Assembly: GCA_964404285.1 (NCBI GenBank)
Contig: CAYOJK010000012.1
Location: 1 to 64,000 of the forward strand
Source: JBASEY01 sp964404285
GTDB taxonomy: Bacteria; CSSED10-310
Direction of reading: 5' to 3'
DNA length: 64,000 nucleotides
In this document: positions 62,105-64,000 of the stretch, one piece after another
How positions within the stretch are numbered: the stretch's first letter is position 1
Layout: each line of letters opens with the position of its first letter
The notes under the pieces: generated by a model
Seen by the model: only the letters and a program-made list of their open reading frames with translations
Database searches by the model: none
Told to the model about the DNA's origin: nothing
Translations under genes and position numbers: made by a program

Positions 62105-63487
62105 ATGAAACATGTCTTGAAAAATGGAATTAAAGGCGCCGATGCTGATTATATCGATGCCAAGTATGAGGACACTCGCCAACTGACAATTGCGTTCAAC
62201 AAGCTTGATATCAACGGTGTGTCAAACACGGTGATCAAAGGAGGACGCATTACAGCGCTTAAAAACGGAGGTTATGCCGCGGCGGCTTTTACGAGGCCCG
62301 AAAACATGGCGGACGCTGTCAAAGCTGCTACACGTAGCGCGCTACATCTGTCGAAATTCGACTCAACCAACCGCCTTATGCCTGCCCCTGTCGTGGAAGA
62401 TATCGTCATACCCGTGATGAAAGTCGATCCTCGAAAAATTTCTTTTGATGACAAAGTCGCTTTGGCCAGAGATTATTTGCGACTCATTCTGGACGTGCCC
62501 GGCGTGTTCACGTCATTCGGAACATATTACGAAAATTATACGCATGAAACTTTCGTCAACTCGGAAGGCACTACTATCGATCAGGATATCGTTCAGTGTT
62601 TCATGTCGTTCCGAATCATGGCAAAAAACAAAAGCACGACAGAAAGCCTGGGGATCGCACTGGGGTTCGATGCTGATTATGCGTTGTTGCTGGACAGACA
62701 TGCCGACGTAGAACACAAGGCAAAATTGGCTGTTGATCTGTTGGAAGCAAAATCTGTCAAACCAGGTGTTTATACAATCGTCGCTGACCAAGACCTGTCG
62801 GGTGTGTTTACCCACGAAGCGTTTGGTCACTTATCGGAAGCCGATGACACGATCAACAATAAATCGCTTCAGGAAATGCTGGTCATGGGCAGACGAATGG
62901 GCGAACCGCATTTGAATATCGTCGATGATGGTAGCTGGCCGGGCGCAAGCGGAACCTACAGTTACGATGAACAAGGTGTCCGCTCATCCAAAACCTATCT
63001 GGTCAAAGACGGCCTGCTGGCTGGACGCCTGCACTCCAGATTGTCTGCGGCACAACTGAATGGGGAACTGACGGGTAACAGTCGCGCTGTTGACTATAGG
63101 TTTATGCCTCAGGTCAGAATGTCTAATATCTTTATTGAACAAGGCGAAACACCATTTGAACAACTTCTAAACGAAGCGGATAACGGCCTGTATTTATGCG
63201 GTGGCAAAGGCGGACAGACCATGGGTGATCTATTCACCTTCGGCGCTCAATATGGCTATGAAATCAAAAACGGTAAACTTGGAAAAATGGTCAAAGACAT
63301 CAATATATCCGGAAATGTATTCGAAACTCTTGGCAATATCGCGCGCGTCGGCAACGACTTCCAAATGAATGAAGGCGGCGGATGCGGCAAGACAAGAGCA
63401 GGTTTGTTCGACATGCAAATGCTGGAAAAAAGCGGCACGGGTGGTCCCAGTGTCTTGATTAAGAATGTGATTATAGGAGGCGAATAA
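62105..63487 (+). CDS. tldD: TldD-like metalloprotease subunit (pair 2)
   Basis: TldD family protein of 460 aa with the zinc motif HEAFGHLSEAD (about 238-248; HExxxH) intact, followed by GSWPGASGTYSYDEQGVRSSKTYLVKDG and the C-terminal MNEGGGCGKTRAGLFDMQM, typical of TldD proteins of the TldD-TldE metalloprotease. It differs from the TldD at 41066 and is closer to the archaeal/clostridial TldD type, where the gene pair is also adjacent. GGAGG (62091-62095) nine bases before the ATG. The stop overlaps the ATG of the next gene by one base (TAATG). Second TldD in this window. Confidence 0.88.
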   Translation: MKHVLKNGIKGADADYIDAKYEDTRQLTIAFNKLDINGVSNTVIKGGRITALKNGGYAAAAFTRPENMADAVKAATRSALHLSKFDSTNRLMPAPVVEDIVIPVMKVDPRKISFDDKVALARDYLRLILDVPGVFTSFGTYYENYTHETFVNSEGTTIDQDIVQCFMSFRIMAKNKSTTESLGIALGFDADYALLLDRHADVEHKAKLAVDLLEAKSVKPGVYTIVADQDLSGVFTHEAFGHLSEADDTINNKSLQEMLVMGRRMGEPHLNIVDDGSWPGASGTYSYDEQGVRSSKTYLVKDGLLAGRLHSRLSAAQLNGELTGNSRAVDYRFMPQVRMSNIFIEQGETPFEQLLNEADNGLYLCGGKGGQTMGDLFTFGAQYGYEIKNGKLGKMVKDINISGNVFETLGNIARVGNDFQMNEGGGCGKTRAGLFDMQMLEKSGTGGPSVLIKNVIIGGE

Positions 63488-64000
63488 TGGAAAAGCTGTT
63501 GAAACTGGCTGCTGAAAAAGCTGATCAAGCTGAGGTGTATCACGTTAGAAAAACGTCATCACCAGTAAATTTTTATAACTGGCGCCAGGCCGATGTCATC
63601 ACCCGAAATCTGGACGAAGTGTCGCTTCGAGTCATCAAGAATGGGCGTATTGGCACCGTGAAAAGTTCATCGACGGAAGAACCGGGCTGGATGGTCCAAG
63701 CCGCTTTAAAAGCCGCAGAATTTGGCGCTGAAGCCCCTTTTCAATTCCCGGGGAAATCCAGTAAAGGCTGTGGAGGAGCGATCTGCGATCCGGAACTGGA
63801 ATCCCTGACACCTGCACAAATGGTTGCAGACGGGCGCGACATCTATGATTATGTCAGAAAATATCACCCGGAACTCCCGTTAAACCTATATTTCGACAAC
63901 GAAATCGTCGATATCACCTTGATGAATACGTCCGGAAAATCGGAATCATACCGAAGAACCATGTTTACCGTCAGCCTGCTGTCAATGTACCAACGATCCA
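63487..64000 (+). CDS. tldE: TldE/PmbA-like subunit (pair 2), truncated by the window end
   Basis: First 171 codons of a TldE/PmbA protein; the frame stays open to the last base, so the gene continues outside. EKLLKLAAEKADQAEVYHVRK at the start and LDEVSLRVIKNGRIGTVKSS (about 44-63) match the N-terminal domain of TldE. ATG is fused to the tldD stop (TAATG) and preceded by GGAGG. The catalytic partner is the gene at 62105. Length and C-terminus cannot be judged. Confidence 0.8.
   Translation, partial: MEKLLKLAAEKADQAEVYHVRKTSSPVNFYNWRQADVITRNLDEVSLRVIKNGRIGTVKSSSTEEPGWMVQAALKAAEFGAEAPFQFPGKSSKGCGGAICDPELESLTPAQMVADGRDIYDYVRKYHPELPLNLYFDNEIVDITLMNTSGKSESYRRTMFTVSLLSMYQRS

Noticed and set aside
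1..64000. Mobile elements, CRISPR arrays, tRNA or rRNA genes
   Set aside because: I looked for transposase motifs, regular spacer arrays and cloverleaf-like segments in the intergenic regions and saw none; short intergenic lengths leave little room.

Overview
The window is one contiguous stretch of a compact, moderate-G+C (mid-40s % by eye) bacterial chromosome. Genes lie on both strands, intergenic gaps are short, and several convergent gene pairs overlap. The envelope is Gram-negative in character: LpoB-type and other lipoproteins with lipoboxes, a soluble lytic transglycosylase, a heptosyltransferase-like GT9 enzyme, PlsC, D-Ala-D-Ala carboxypeptidase and a likely outer-membrane lipoprotein. 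I see no phage, transposase, CRISPR, tRNA or rRNA. I cannot name the taxon; the mix of B12-radical SAM enzymes, GT-C membrane transferases, lipoprotein sulfatase-fold enzymes and a LysW-like protein suggests an uncultured lineage.

Layout. 1-4.9 kb: a Dps-like ferritin, a GT-C membrane protein, GT9 and a B12-binding radical SAM enzyme. 4.9-6.4 kb: a PAS histidine kinase. 6.5-12.4 kb: the most unusual block, a promoter followed by five co-directional genes: LysW-like mini-protein, D-glutamate-cyclase/NlpC-P60 fusion, MurD-like ligase, threonine-synthase-like PLP enzyme and ATP-grasp ligase. 12.3-19.0 kb (minus): lytic transglycosylase, lysS and two tandemly duplicated sulfatase-fold lipoproteins; the duplication carried along the 5' end of lysS. 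19-31.8 kb: purine permease, MscL, antitoxin-like ORF, TPR/SH3 protein, radical SAM/GT-B/CvpA operon, asnS, a methyltransferase and a DUF2142-type membrane operon. 32-41 kb: a multidomain methyltransferase/double GT2 protein, a three-gene SPFH array whose first member is fused to a cation-diffusion facilitator, and a degenerate FHA/AAA+/Fis regulator. 41-48.7 kb: a TldD/TldE pair, LpoB/COG3014-type lipoproteins, a beta-helix protein and a D,D-carboxypeptidase. 48.7-53.2 kb: a large protein with twelve ~26-residue repeats, and a saccharopine-dehydrogenase-like enzyme. 53.4-61.8 kb: a sigma54 activator, PlsC, GT2, GT-C and an ABC-2 export operon. 62.1-64 kb: a second TldD/TldE pair, truncated by the window end.

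How the genes may work together. Most of the window serves the envelope: peptidoglycan trimming, surface glycan assembly, membrane-protein quality control and export. The 6.5-12.4 kb block combines a carrier-like protein, two ATP-dependent ligases of different folds, a beta-replacement/elimination-type PLP enzyme and a D-glutamate/peptide hydrolase fusion. Together these look like a pathway that builds or recycles a small amide- or peptide-linked metabolite. I know of no description of this combination. Its product cannot be read from the sequence.
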